Shown here: positions 1-8,938 of the stretch, piece by piece
Position numbering within the stretch: the stretch's first letter is position 1
How the letters are laid out: each line of letters starts with the position of its first letter
Assembly: GCF_003387355.1 (NCBI RefSeq)
Contig: NZ_QUNH01000001.1
Location: 506,023 to 570,022 of the forward strand
Direction of reading: 5' to 3'
DNA from: Winogradskyella sediminis
GTDB lineage: Bacteria; Bacteroidota; Bacteroidia; Flavobacteriales; Flavobacteriaceae
DNA length: 64,000 bases
Translations under genes and position numbers: made by a program
Notes under the pieces: generated by a model
What the model was told of the DNA's origin: nothing
Database searches by the model: none
What the model saw: the letters and a program-made list of their open reading frames with translations, nothing else

Positions 1-422
1 AGTTCTAACTGTTTATGAGCCCAGGATTCCGGAATTTGTATTGTTTTCTGATACCAAGCAGCTCCGACATAATGCTTATTAGGCGTTAGCCAAAACGGTA
101 CTTTTACATTGTCTTTTTCCCTATATTTTTTCATTTTAGGGTCTTTGTACCATAAGCTATCATTCCACATATTACCCGTCCAATTAGTACTGACAGTTAT
201 ATCATTCCCCTTCCCGTTTTCAGCCATGGAACCTGGTAACTCAATTGTTTCTTGAAATTTATGATTGAACCATTTTTCGTCTTCACCAAGATCTAATGCG
301 TCCATTTTAAAACTCCATTGGCCAGACAGGTCTATGCTTTGCTTCACTTCATTTTTACATGCAAATAATGTAAAGATGAGTGCGCATACATAAAGTCGCT
401 TTATAGGATTAGGAGTTATCAT
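1..422 (-). CDS. Glycoside hydrolase family 2 lipoprotein (beta-galactosidase-like), N-terminal part only
   Basis: This ORF starts at 422 and runs off the left edge of the window, so only about 140 residues are visible. It opens with a lipoprotein signal ending in the lipobox LFAC (Cys21), which predicts an outer-membrane-anchored or periplasmic enzyme. The segment SGQWSFKMD followed by IELPGSMAENGKG, and later NKHYVGAAWYQKTIQIP, is typical of the N-terminal sugar-binding beta-sandwich of GH2 enzymes. The catalytic TIM barrel lies outside the window, so the specificity (galactosidase, glucuronidase or other) is unproved. It is the last visible gene of the PUL operon, 14 bp after the SGNH esterase gene, and the galactose genes nearby favour a galactosidase. 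That assignment is inference. Confidence 0.75.
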   Translation of the reverse strand, partial: MITPNPIKRLYVCALIFTLFACKNEVKQSIDLSGQWSFKMDALDLGEDEKWFNHKFQETIELPGSMAENGKGNDITVSTNWTGNMWNDSLWYKDPKMKKYREKDNVKVPFWLTPNKHYVGAAWYQKTIQIPESWAHKQLE

Positions 423-436
423 TAAAATTGTAATAG

Positions 437-1168
437 TTAGTCTTTAGATGTTGTAATGAAATATTCTGAAATAGCATCTGCCACAAACTGATGGCCTTTC
501 TGATTGATATGATTATTTTGAGACATATACCCTTGCAGCGTCTCAGTCTCTGCAAGTTTTTTGAATATGGCATAGCTATCCACCAAGCCAACGTTGTAGG
601 TTTTAGCCAGCGCTCTTATTTGTTCGCTATGTTTTGCTAGCTCTGCATCAGCAGATAAAATATCTTCTTTTAAATCTGGTGTTGGCGTTAATAGAATAAC
701 TTTTGTACCGTATTCCAAAGCCTCTTCAATCATTTGAGACCAGGCTTTTTTAGCACGTTCTAAACCTATACTTCTGTCATTTAATGCATAATCAATGAAC
801 AGTACATCGGGTTTGTAAATAAGAACGTCTTCTTTAAAGCGCTTTGCACCTTGTTCGGCTTGTTCTCCACCTATTGAAGTCGTAATCGTGTTTACTACTG
901 AATAGGGATAAAAATCATTCACTTTTTTGAGTGTACGATATGGGTAAGAATCAGTACGATCTACCACACCTCTTGTCGTATAACCCGTAGGAACAGAATG
1001 TCCATGAAATACTAAGTTTACTGTTCTGTTATTTGGCCATTTAACTTTTAACTCTTTTTTTAAACTATCTAAGTAATGATTAGAAGCATTATTTTCTTGA
1101 GCTATGCTTAGGTTAAGACCAAATAGAATAGCCAAAATCGGTAATATGATATGTGTTTTTAAATTCAT
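437..1168 (-). CDS. Secreted SGNH/GDSL-family hydrolase (putative carbohydrate esterase)
   Basis: The 243-aa protein begins with a signal peptide (about residues 1-24, ending SIAQ). The SGNH blocks are recognisable: the nucleophile block reads GHS instead of GDS (Ser58), the block II glycine is in SIGGEQ (100-101), block III is ALND (Asn130), and the block V histidine is His220 in NNHINQKGH. The usual Asp three residues before that His is Gln217, so the classical triad is incomplete. The family removes acetyl or other acyl groups, and in a PUL this would most likely be deacetylation of the glycan. It lies between the GH2 and MFS genes with very short gaps, so it is co-transcribed with them. 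The substrate is unknown. Confidence 0.75.
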   Translation of the reverse strand: MNLKTHIILPILAILFGLNLSIAQENNASNHYLDSLKKELKVKWPNNRTVNLVFHGHSVPTGYTTRGVVDRTDSYPYRTLKKVNDFYPYSVVNTITTSIGGEQAEQGAKRFKEDVLIYKPDVLFIDYALNDRSIGLERAKKAWSQMIEEALEYGTKVILLTPTPDLKEDILSADAELAKHSEQIRALAKTYNVGLVDSYAIFKKLAETETLQGYMSQNNHINQKGHQFVADAISEYFITTSKD

Positions 1169-1178
1169 ATTTATAGTA

Positions 1179-2585
1179 CTATTTCTTTGTATCGGTTAGT
1201 TCTAATTCAATCTCCTCTAGGCTTTTTCCTTTAGTTTCAGGTAGCCTGTTTTTAATAAATAGAAATCCTGCCACACAAATAAAGCTATACACCCAGAATG
1301 TCCCTGACGCTCCTAAAGCATCATTTAAAATTGGAAATGTAAATGTTAAAATGAAGGATGCTATCCATAGTGCGAAAGTTGCAATAGACATCGCTACACC
1401 TCGTAATCTATTAGGAAATATCTCTGACAAAACAACCCACGTAATTGGTGCTAATGACATAGAATAGATAGCGATAGCGATAATTACAAGTAACAAAACA
1501 GGCCAACCTGTAAATTGCATGTAATAAGCTCCTCCTAGAATGGCATACACAACACCTAAACCAATGGAACCTAAAAGCATTAACTTACGTCGTCCCCAAC
1601 TATCTACTGTGCGCATGGCAACCAGCGTAAAGATTAAGTTGACACTACCTGTAATTACAATATTGAACAGCATATCTCCCACACTGTAACCTGCTGCAGT
1701 AAAAATTTCTTCAGCATAATTGAAGATAATATTGATACCACACCATTGTTGAAAAATAGCGAGCACCACACCGATAATTAAAATTGGTTTTACTTTAGCG
1801 TTTTTAAAATCTGAAAACTTAATTTTCGCAGTTCCTGCCTGATTAAGTGTTAATCTTATATTCTTTAATTCCTCTTCGGCATAAGTGCTTCCTCCAATTT
1901 TTGATAACACTTTTTTCGCTGCATTATCGGCATTGATTTTCATTAAGAATCTTGGACTCTTAGGCACCATAAACATTAAACCAAAAAATAAAATTGCCGG
2001 AATTAGCTCTGCCCAAAACATCCATCTCCAACCCGTTTGACCGTTCCAAGAACTTAAAATCATCTCAGGTGTACTTTGATCTGGAATAGCTTCTGCTATA
2101 AAGTAGTTTGCAATTTGAGCGACCAAAATTCCTATCACTAAGGTTAGTTGATTGATAGCTACAAATTGTCCACGATACTTAGCTGGAGCTATTTCTGCGA
2201 TATACATAGGTGATAATGTTGACGCTAAACCAATGCCCAAACCACCAATGAGACGATATATTATAAATGGAGTAAACTGATCTACATAACCAGTACCAAA
2301 AGCAGAAATTGTAAAAAGTGTTGCTGCCAAAATTAAAGGCAGTTTACGTCCAAATCGATCTGCAACAAAGCCAGAAATAACTGCACCAAAAATACAACCA
2401 ATAAGTGCACTACTCATAGCCCAACCTTGTAAGGTTGGCATCTCACTAATATCAAAATACAACTCGTAAAATGGTTTTGCACCACCAATTACCACCCAGT
2501 CGTAACCAAATAGGAATCCTCCCATTGCAGATACTAAGGCTAGAAAAAGTAAGTATGTAAAATTAAATTTGGTTTTATTTTCCAT
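1179..2585 (-). CDS. MFS sugar:proton symporter
   Basis: This 468-aa inner-membrane protein has about 12 hydrophobic segments and the signatures of the sugar porter family. These are DRFGRKLPL after TM2, RLIGGLGIGLAS in the N-half, the duplicated RXGRR-type motif DSWGRRKLM, and PETKGKSLEEIE after the last helix. It should carry monosaccharides released by the PUL enzymes from the periplasm to the cytoplasm. Given the galK, galT, galE and galM genes close by, galactose is the natural candidate, although xylose or glucose porters share the same signatures. It sits in the PUL operon between the sulfatase and the SGNH esterase. Confidence 0.88.
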   Translation of the reverse strand: MENKTKFNFTYLLFLALVSAMGGFLFGYDWVVIGGAKPFYELYFDISEMPTLQGWAMSSALIGCIFGAVISGFVADRFGRKLPLILAATLFTISAFGTGYVDQFTPFIIYRLIGGLGIGLASTLSPMYIAEIAPAKYRGQFVAINQLTLVIGILVAQIANYFIAEAIPDQSTPEMILSSWNGQTGWRWMFWAELIPAILFFGLMFMVPKSPRFLMKINADNAAKKVLSKIGGSTYAEEELKNIRLTLNQAGTAKIKFSDFKNAKVKPILIIGVVLAIFQQWCGINIIFNYAEEIFTAAGYSVGDMLFNIVITGSVNLIFTLVAMRTVDSWGRRKLMLLGSIGLGVVYAILGGAYYMQFTGWPVLLLVIIAIAIYSMSLAPITWVVLSEIFPNRLRGVAMSIATFALWIASFILTFTFPILNDALGASGTFWVYSFICVAGFLFIKNRLPETKGKSLEEIELELTDTKK

Positions 2586-2621
2586 GTTATATTAAGGTTG
2601 AATTTTAAGCTTATGAAAAAA

Positions 2622-4229
2622 TTAGTCTTTAGTTAAATTACTATCGTACCAGTTGTTGTTTGGATCAAATTCTTTATTCAAAAACTCTTTTCTTTGTTTC
2701 TCTAAGCGCTCTTTCATCTTTGTTTTGCGATTCTCGTATAGTTGTTTTGCTTTTTCTTCATCGTAGGAAGCATTATTTTCTGGAAATCTTGCATCAACAC
2801 TTTCTAAGAAAGTAAAAAGCTCATTTTTCATTTGTGTAGTAATCGCTTCTTTTTCAGCAGATAGATCGTTTGCCTCTCCTTGATCCGTGTCTAGATTATA
2901 CAATTCATCATGTCTATCTTCCCAATAATGAATTAGTTTCCAGTGATCTTTTCTAATGATACTTACCGGTTCTCCACCTTGATTTCCATAATGTGGATAA
3001 TGCCAATACAAGGCTCTTTTGTTTACTGATTCTCCTTTTAATAAAGGCACCAAACTAACACCGTCTATAATATGATCTTCAGGCTTATTTAAGCCTGTTA
3101 ATTCTAATAATGTTGGGTAAAAATCAATTCCGGACACAGGATAATCTACCACATTTGGTGTGTTTTTAATCATCGGAGCTTTTATAAGATAAGGCTCTCT
3201 AATACCACCTTCCCATTGGTAACCTTTACCACCTCTAAGCGGAAAGTTAGTTGTAGAAAATGCATCACCACTTGCCACACCACCATTATCTGAAGTAAAT
3301 ACAATAATAGTATTTTCATCTAAACCAAGTGCTTTCAGCTTATCTAATACCACACCAATAGCATCGTCCATAGATTCAATTAAACCTGCATATATTGGGT
3401 TGTCTTGAACTGTTCTAATAGGTAAGTTGCGCTCCATTTCAAATCCAGATTCAGGAATACCTTGCGCTTCAGCTTTATCTCTGTATTTTCTCCATTTGGC
3501 TTCTGTAGTTTGAATTGGACCATGAACCGCATAAAAAGACAAGAATGCAAAAAATGGTTCATCTTTATTCTCTGCTATAAAATCGGCAGTTTCTAAGGCT
3601 AATCTCTTAGTTAAATTTTCACCTTCGTATTTGTAATCTAATTTTGGATTCTTCCAAGGAGCATAATAACCTCCTTTAGGGCCACCAACTTCCCAACCAC
3701 CAATATTAATATCAAAACCGTTATTTTCTGGTGAATGCGGTTCTGCTCCGGTATGCCATTTTCCGGCAAAAAAGGTTTTATAACCACCCTCTTTTAGTGC
3801 TTCTGCTATTGTAATACGCTCATCAGGAATATAGTGTGAATACTCTGGTGGTGCAACTTTAGAATTATAGTATTCTGCCCAATCCTGACCCGATGCAGCA
3901 CCAATCCAATCCGTTACACCATGACGTGGCGTATATTGCCCTGTTAAGATACTAGCTCTAGATGGACTACAAACTTGGGCCGCTGCATAACCTTGAGAAA
4001 ACTCTACTCCCTCACTTGCCAAAGCATCAATATTGGGTGTTTCGTAATATTTACTTCCTGCAAAGCTTAAATCGTGAGCCCCTAAATCGTCTGCTAAAAT
4101 GAAGACAATATTTGGTTTTTTGGTTTTAACCTCTTCAGGTGAATTTGTTGCCTTGTCTTTACAGCCAATAAAGGCTGTAAAACAAAGACAACTGACTAAT
4201 CTAAACAATGTACTATGATTTAATTTCAT
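2622..4229 (-). CDS. S1-family sulfatase, lipoprotein (formylglycine type)
   Basis: The 535-aa protein has a lipoprotein signal with lipobox FIGC (Cys23). The sulfatase signature is intact: Cys87 in CSPSRASILTG, the C-x-P-S-R motif in which Cys is converted to formylglycine by a maturase. Metal-ligand residues include Asp47-Asp48 (ILADDLG) and a later FTSDNGG. It should hydrolyse sulfate esters on the PUL's glycan in the periplasm or at the outer membrane. It overlaps the preceding GH30 stop codon by one base (TAATG), indicating translational coupling. No maturase gene is seen in the window, so it must be supplied from elsewhere. The S1 subfamily and the position of the sulfate cannot be read from the sequence. 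Confidence 0.93.
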   Translation of the reverse strand: MKLNHSTLFRLVSCLCFTAFIGCKDKATNSPEEVKTKKPNIVFILADDLGAHDLSFAGSKYYETPNIDALASEGVEFSQGYAAAQVCSPSRASILTGQYTPRHGVTDWIGAASGQDWAEYYNSKVAPPEYSHYIPDERITIAEALKEGGYKTFFAGKWHTGAEPHSPENNGFDINIGGWEVGGPKGGYYAPWKNPKLDYKYEGENLTKRLALETADFIAENKDEPFFAFLSFYAVHGPIQTTEAKWRKYRDKAEAQGIPESGFEMERNLPIRTVQDNPIYAGLIESMDDAIGVVLDKLKALGLDENTIIVFTSDNGGVASGDAFSTTNFPLRGGKGYQWEGGIREPYLIKAPMIKNTPNVVDYPVSGIDFYPTLLELTGLNKPEDHIIDGVSLVPLLKGESVNKRALYWHYPHYGNQGGEPVSIIRKDHWKLIHYWEDRHDELYNLDTDQGEANDLSAEKEAITTQMKNELFTFLESVDARFPENNASYDEEKAKQLYENRKTKMKERLEKQRKEFLNKEFDPNNNWYDSNLTKD

Positions 4230-5797
4230 TATTTTAAATATCCTATTAATGTGGTTACTGATCTTGGTGATAAATTTATTTTATTACTATTTAAAGCCTT
4301 AAACTCTAAGTTTTTAGATACTGATGTTTCGTATTTGCTTTTGATATCAAAAGCAGAAAAATCTAAATTTTTGTGGTTATGACTATAATTGATTGCTACA
4401 ATAGCTATTTCGTTTGTTTTAGTATCTAAATACGCTGAAAGCATAAGGTCTTTGTACTGTGCTTCGATGCTTTTCTCTATATCATCTTGAATTGCTATTC
4501 GCACCATATTCGGCTTAATAAATCTGGAAAAATTACCAAAAGCCCATAACAACTTAGAATCATGGAAATCACCATCTGTCATCATAGCATCTAAATTGAA
4601 CAAATCGTCTTCATTACCTGTATCTAAATAGATTAATCCATCTTTAAAATCTGCATTGGTTAAAGCGGTCCACCATTGCCAAGAGCTGGCATTAGCTAGC
4701 GTTAAATCTGCATGTATAACACGTGCCACATACAAAGCCGTATCCATACCTAAATCTCGTTTTCTGCCACCTCCGATATCATCGGTTTTTTCGAGAATAC
4801 AGAATTCGCTTTGCCAGTAATTAAGATTTCTCTGCTCTAGTTTATTATTTAATTGCTGTCTAATAGCGATTAAACTATCTACTGGCCAAGTCGTAAAATA
4901 ACTATGCCCAGAAATTGTATTTTTTAAGTTTTTAAAAGAAGTATCTCTATTAAAAAAATAATCTATTTGACTTCCTCTATTTGCCTTTCCATGATCGGAA
5001 TACAACCATCTTAAATCTGCAGCTTCTGCAATTACGATTTCTGTAGACAAACCATTTTTTTCTATATCCTCATCGAGTAATTCTGTAAGTTCCAGGATGT
5101 TTTTATTGGTTGCAGGAGTACCTTCTTGGGTTTTTGTATCCCAATCCCATTGTGGTTCGTTAATTGGACTTAAATAATTAAAATGGATGCCCTGAGACTT
5201 GAAATGCTTTAAAACCTCAACCATAAATTTTGAATAATCATCAAATTTATCTGCTTTTAAATTTATCTCTCCATCCTTATTTTCACCGTTATATCCTTTT
5301 CCATTTTTGGTCCACTGTACAGGAGCAGAAATTGAAAAGGCTAAAAAGTTTTCTACACCATAATCTTTAGCTTTATTAAGAAACCATTGTTGGCCTTTTT
5401 GCTTTGTCCAATCATAATTTCCTTCAGCATCAATAAAAGATTCTCCTCGTCGCCATTGATTATTGATACCTGAATTTTCACCTTGTTCTGTTGTACCTGC
5501 TCCGATATAAAATCTCCAAAACGATAAGCCAATACCTAAAGGATTACCATTATCGTCTAATGCTTTACTAAACAATAATTCTGCTATACGAGATCTTTTT
5601 TCTTCTGGCCAGTTTAGACCCACAAATTGACAACGCCAAGCATCTGAAGCTCCAAAACCTTCAATTTGCTGATACGTTTTATTTTTATCAATACTAACAT
5701 TAATTGATTGTGCTTCACTATAATTTGAAAACAAACAAGCTGTTACTATTAAAAGCTTTATGAGATAAACCGATATTTTAAGTATCTGAGATAACAT
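4229..5797 (-). CDS. GH30 family glycoside hydrolase (secreted; candidate endo-beta-1,6-galactanase)
   Basis: This 522-aa protein has a classical signal peptide (about residues 1-30, ending SEAQ). The GH30 opening YQQIEGFGAS (42-51), the acid/base Glu214 in SPINEPQWDW and the nucleophile Glu331 in YWQSEF mark a GH30 (beta/alpha)8 barrel. A C-terminal beta-domain ends the protein (SPRSVTTLIGYLK). GH30 includes beta-1,6-galactanases, beta-1,6-glucanases, glucosylceramidases and xylanases. The NEPQW context and the Leloir genes favour galactan, but the subfamily is inference. It is paired with a second, lipoprotein GH30 two genes upstream, and its stop codon overlaps the sulfatase start by one base. 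Its N-terminus lacks a lipobox, unlike its two hydrolase neighbours. Confidence 0.88.
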   Translation of the reverse strand: MLSQILKISVYLIKLLIVTACLFSNYSEAQSINVSIDKNKTYQQIEGFGASDAWRCQFVGLNWPEEKRSRIAELLFSKALDDNGNPLGIGLSFWRFYIGAGTTEQGENSGINNQWRRGESFIDAEGNYDWTKQKGQQWFLNKAKDYGVENFLAFSISAPVQWTKNGKGYNGENKDGEINLKADKFDDYSKFMVEVLKHFKSQGIHFNYLSPINEPQWDWDTKTQEGTPATNKNILELTELLDEDIEKNGLSTEIVIAEAADLRWLYSDHGKANRGSQIDYFFNRDTSFKNLKNTISGHSYFTTWPVDSLIAIRQQLNNKLEQRNLNYWQSEFCILEKTDDIGGGRKRDLGMDTALYVARVIHADLTLANASSWQWWTALTNADFKDGLIYLDTGNEDDLFNLDAMMTDGDFHDSKLLWAFGNFSRFIKPNMVRIAIQDDIEKSIEAQYKDLMLSAYLDTKTNEIAIVAINYSHNHKNLDFSAFDIKSKYETSVSKNLEFKALNSNKINLSPRSVTTLIGYLK

Positions 5798-5803
5798 CTT
5801 ATT

Positions 5804-7213
5804 TTAATTTCCTTTTAATACTATTTTATAAATTTGATACTTCCCTTCCTTATTCACCTCTACAACCACTTCATTACTACTATTTAAAGTTGCTTCTGAA
5901 GTTTCCGTAACATAAGGCTCTGCGATACTCGTTTCTGAATAATCAGCAGGTACAAATCTGGTTACACTCTCTATAGATTGAATGTCGAAACCTTCGACAC
6001 TTATACCAACATCTGCAGAATTTTGATCACCACCAGTTACATACAACACCATTGTTTCATTGTCTTGTAATGCTGCAGCTAAATGAAAACCATTAGACGT
6101 TGTCTTAAGCGCTTTACCTCTAAATGATTCTGATAGGTCTCCAATAATTTGACCCACTGGAAAAACTTTAGAGTAATTCCAGTTGGTAATTCCTAAACCA
6201 GGTACCGAACTATTTATCGGTGGCCAATACGCTCCTGCATTTGCACCAGCACGTGCATAAATCTGAATAATATCTGGTATTATGTTAGCGGCTTCCATAT
6301 ACAATGCATAATCATTGTATAAACGGGACGGCATCCATTCCGACAGATAAATGAAATTATTGTTAGGATTAAAATTATTAGCACAATCCGTGATCCGTTG
6401 TTCTAAATCTGCCATGTTATGTGTATCGCTATCGTAGCCCACATAGGTATGCAAAGCCACGCCATCTATAACATCATAAGCATTTACAAATAAATTTTTC
6501 ATTGTTGTAAATTCTTCTGGATGCGTGTAATCTCCATTAATAAGCAATTTAAACGTATGATCAGGAAATTCTTCTTCTATGTATGCTGCTAGTTCCATAG
6601 CAACATTTACATATTTTGTTAATTTACCTGCTCTATCTGATCCACCAGCATATTGTAACCACCACTCATTACCAATCTCTACAATACCATCGCCAATGTT
6701 TGAATTAGTTATAGCATCATTAGCTTCGAGTTTTAAAGCTTCTATCGCTGCATTCCATTGGGCAGAACCCATAGATCTATCCATCGCCACAGTTGTAGGT
6801 ATGACGATACTATAATTATTAGCATTATTTTTCAACGTTTCAACAGATGCACCTGGTGTACTTGGTGTATTATCCCAACCTGGAGTTGTATTATTTTCCC
6901 AATCGTAAAACTCAGATTCCCAACCACCAGGATATCTCACCAATTGGTAATTGATATTTTCTAAGGTGTTTGTAAAATTTGGAAATGTATTATCAGGGAT
7001 TTGTCTCCAATCGTTGTTAATTCCAAATAATTCAGAATTAATTTCTACCGCATCGGTAGCATCAACAGATAATGACACATCTGAAGGCACGTTAACAATG
7101 TCGTCTAAATCGTCATATCTAGCATCATTAGGATCCGTAAAGTCATTAGTACTACACGAACTAAAAATTGTTATAAGCCCTAAAATGATTAGGTATTTTG
7201 TTTTCAAAAACAT
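5804..7213 (-). CDS. Clan GH-A-like glycoside hydrolase lipoprotein, family not resolved
   Basis: The 469-aa lipoprotein has a lipobox ending at Cys20 (FSSC), followed by an acidic linker containing FTDPNDARY. The body looks like a TIM-barrel glycosidase. LVRYPGGWESE (92-101) resembles the RYPGG segment of GH51- and GH39-type enzymes, Glu183 in EIGNEWW fits an acid/base, and Glu292 in YLSEWMP fits a nucleophile. His255 in GVALHTYVG is also in a typical barrel position. A beta-rich C-terminus follows. It lies between two GH30 genes with a gap of only 6 bp to the downstream one, so it belongs to the PUL. Possible activities include an arabinofuranosidase or a galactan-trimming enzyme; I do not recognise the exact family. 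Confidence 0.7.
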   Translation of the reverse strand: MFLKTKYLIILGLITIFSSCSTNDFTDPNDARYDDLDDIVNVPSDVSLSVDATDAVEINSELFGINNDWRQIPDNTFPNFTNTLENINYQLVRYPGGWESEFYDWENNTTPGWDNTPSTPGASVETLKNNANNYSIVIPTTVAMDRSMGSAQWNAAIEALKLEANDAITNSNIGDGIVEIGNEWWLQYAGGSDRAGKLTKYVNVAMELAAYIEEEFPDHTFKLLINGDYTHPEEFTTMKNLFVNAYDVIDGVALHTYVGYDSDTHNMADLEQRITDCANNFNPNNNFIYLSEWMPSRLYNDYALYMEAANIIPDIIQIYARAGANAGAYWPPINSSVPGLGITNWNYSKVFPVGQIIGDLSESFRGKALKTTSNGFHLAAALQDNETMVLYVTGGDQNSADVGISVEGFDIQSIESVTRFVPADYSETSIAEPYVTETSEATLNSSNEVVVEVNKEGKYQIYKIVLKGN

Positions 7214-7287
7214 AATTCGATATTTTCTTTATTAATGGTTATACCACAAAGACAACCTTAAATTTTGCCATGGTTTAACCTAAATCA

Positions 7288-8919
7288 TCAGTTTAGCTGT
7301 GCCGTAAGAGTTACGATAGATTTTGCAGGAATCACAACGGCATCATAAGGTGCTGAAGATTTTGATAAATTACTATTGCTAGAAGTGGTGTACATATCAA
7401 ATGATCCGCCAACTACTTCAAAATCTTCTCCATAATTTTCGAATGAAATTTCTCTATTACTATCCGTAGCATTCACACAAACTATTACAACTTCATTAGA
7501 AGTCGTGCTCTTATAGCCCGAAATCATAAAATTCTCTACAGAGGTCGTATCATTATAATCTGGATCGATAACTTCAAAACGCACCATACCAGGTCTAACA
7601 AATCGACTAAAATTACCCAGCGCCCAAAGGTTTTTAACATCATAGAAGGTACCATCTGTATGCGATGGACTATTAGAATTTGGTTGATATAAAATAAGAT
7701 TAAATCTAAACGGGTGATCGCCATAAGTCGATTGATTTAAAGCGGTCCAAAAACTCCATCCAGTTGCATCACCAAATACTAAATCGGTATGAATAATGCG
7801 ACTTAACCACAATGCATAATCGATTTCTGTTAAACTAGCAACATCTCTACCTTGCTGATAGTCGGCTCCTAACAAACTATACTCCGTTTGCCAGTAATCT
7901 AATCCATGACCTGCGTTGGCTAAGGCTGTCCTTAGAGAATTACGTTGATTTAGTGACTCACTAGTGCTTCCGTTACTAAAATAACTATGACCAGCAATAT
8001 GATGTGATAAATTAGTTAAATCACCAATGTAATTTGGGCTTGATGAATCAAAAAAATCATTGATTTGATTGGTTGTATTACCTGTTCCTTCGTATAAATA
8101 TTTGAGTTGAGCTGCTTCAGGAATCATTATTTTGGCATTGATGTTTTGAGTTGTGAACTCTGCATCCATAATTCTTGTTACTGCTGCCACCTCTGCATTT
8201 GTTGCTCTTGTTCCTGATTGGGAAGCGCTACCTACCTCAGCATTCCACTCATACTGAGTTTCATTAAAAGCACAAACAGTTTCAAAATTATAGCCAAGAT
8301 TTTCATAATTTTTCATTACATCAGCAATAAACTTTGAATAGGCTGCATAATTTGATTCTTCACAATTCAACGTAGCAACATCGCTAGTACTAAAGGTATA
8401 GCCATTTTTTGTCATAAAATACGGAGGCGTAGTTGCCCAAGCCGCAAATTTTGGCACACCATATTCTCTGGCTTTTGATAGAAACCACTGCTCACCAGCT
8501 TGTTTGGTAAAATCGTAATCGCCATTAGCATCTAAATAACATTCTGTTTCTCTAAACCAAGAGGAAGATGCAAACCCGCTATTAGATTGATCTGCAGCAC
8601 CATCACCTATAACAGTTCGCCATAACGAAAGCCCAATACCTTCAGGATTACCTTGCCCATCTGTTTCGGAACTAAATAATAGTTTAGCTATGTCCTCTTT
8701 TGCAGTACTCGTCCACTGACCTATCCATTGGTCTTGAAATCCACCAGACGCACCAAAGTGATCTATTACTTGGTATGTATTATCTAAATTAAGTACTATA
8801 CCAACATCTGCAGAACCATATCTTGGGTCATTTGGATCTGTAAAATTATCCTTATCACACCCTGTAACAAGTCCGAATACGGCTAGTACTAAAAAAAATC
8901 TTTTATAAATTTTGTTCAT
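7288..8919 (-). CDS. GH30 family glycoside hydrolase, surface lipoprotein
   Basis: The 543-aa lipoprotein has lipobox VTGC (Cys21) followed by DKDNFTDPNDPRY, an acidic stretch of the kind that sends Bacteroidota lipoproteins to the cell surface. The GH30 core has YQVIDHFGASGGF (49-61), a catalytic segment CAFNETQYEW with Glu220, and YWQTEYSLLG with nucleophile Glu346. The residue after the acid/base Glu is Thr221 where GH30 enzymes usually have Pro (NEP). It follows SusD directly (19 bp gap) and is probably the surface endo-enzyme that cuts the polymer before SusCD import. The endo role and galactan specificity are inferred from context. Confidence 0.85.
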   Translation of the reverse strand: MNKIYKRFFLVLAVFGLVTGCDKDNFTDPNDPRYGSADVGIVLNLDNTYQVIDHFGASGGFQDQWIGQWTSTAKEDIAKLLFSSETDGQGNPEGIGLSLWRTVIGDGAADQSNSGFASSSWFRETECYLDANGDYDFTKQAGEQWFLSKAREYGVPKFAAWATTPPYFMTKNGYTFSTSDVATLNCEESNYAAYSKFIADVMKNYENLGYNFETVCAFNETQYEWNAEVGSASQSGTRATNAEVAAVTRIMDAEFTTQNINAKIMIPEAAQLKYLYEGTGNTTNQINDFFDSSSPNYIGDLTNLSHHIAGHSYFSNGSTSESLNQRNSLRTALANAGHGLDYWQTEYSLLGADYQQGRDVASLTEIDYALWLSRIIHTDLVFGDATGWSFWTALNQSTYGDHPFRFNLILYQPNSNSPSHTDGTFYDVKNLWALGNFSRFVRPGMVRFEVIDPDYNDTTSVENFMISGYKSTTSNEVVIVCVNATDSNREISFENYGEDFEVVGGSFDMYTTSSNSNLSKSSAPYDAVVIPAKSIVTLTAQLN

Positions 8920-8938
8920 CTTTTACTTATTAAATTTA

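Noticed and set aside
409..591. 60-aa minus-strand ORF overlapping the SGNH gene end
   Set aside because: It is a shadow frame of the SGNH hydrolase and GH2 genes with no domain and no promoter.
6579..7235. Three plus-strand ORFs opposite the GH-A-like hydrolase
   Set aside because: All are antisense shadows of a clearly coding minus-strand gene with catalytic motifs.
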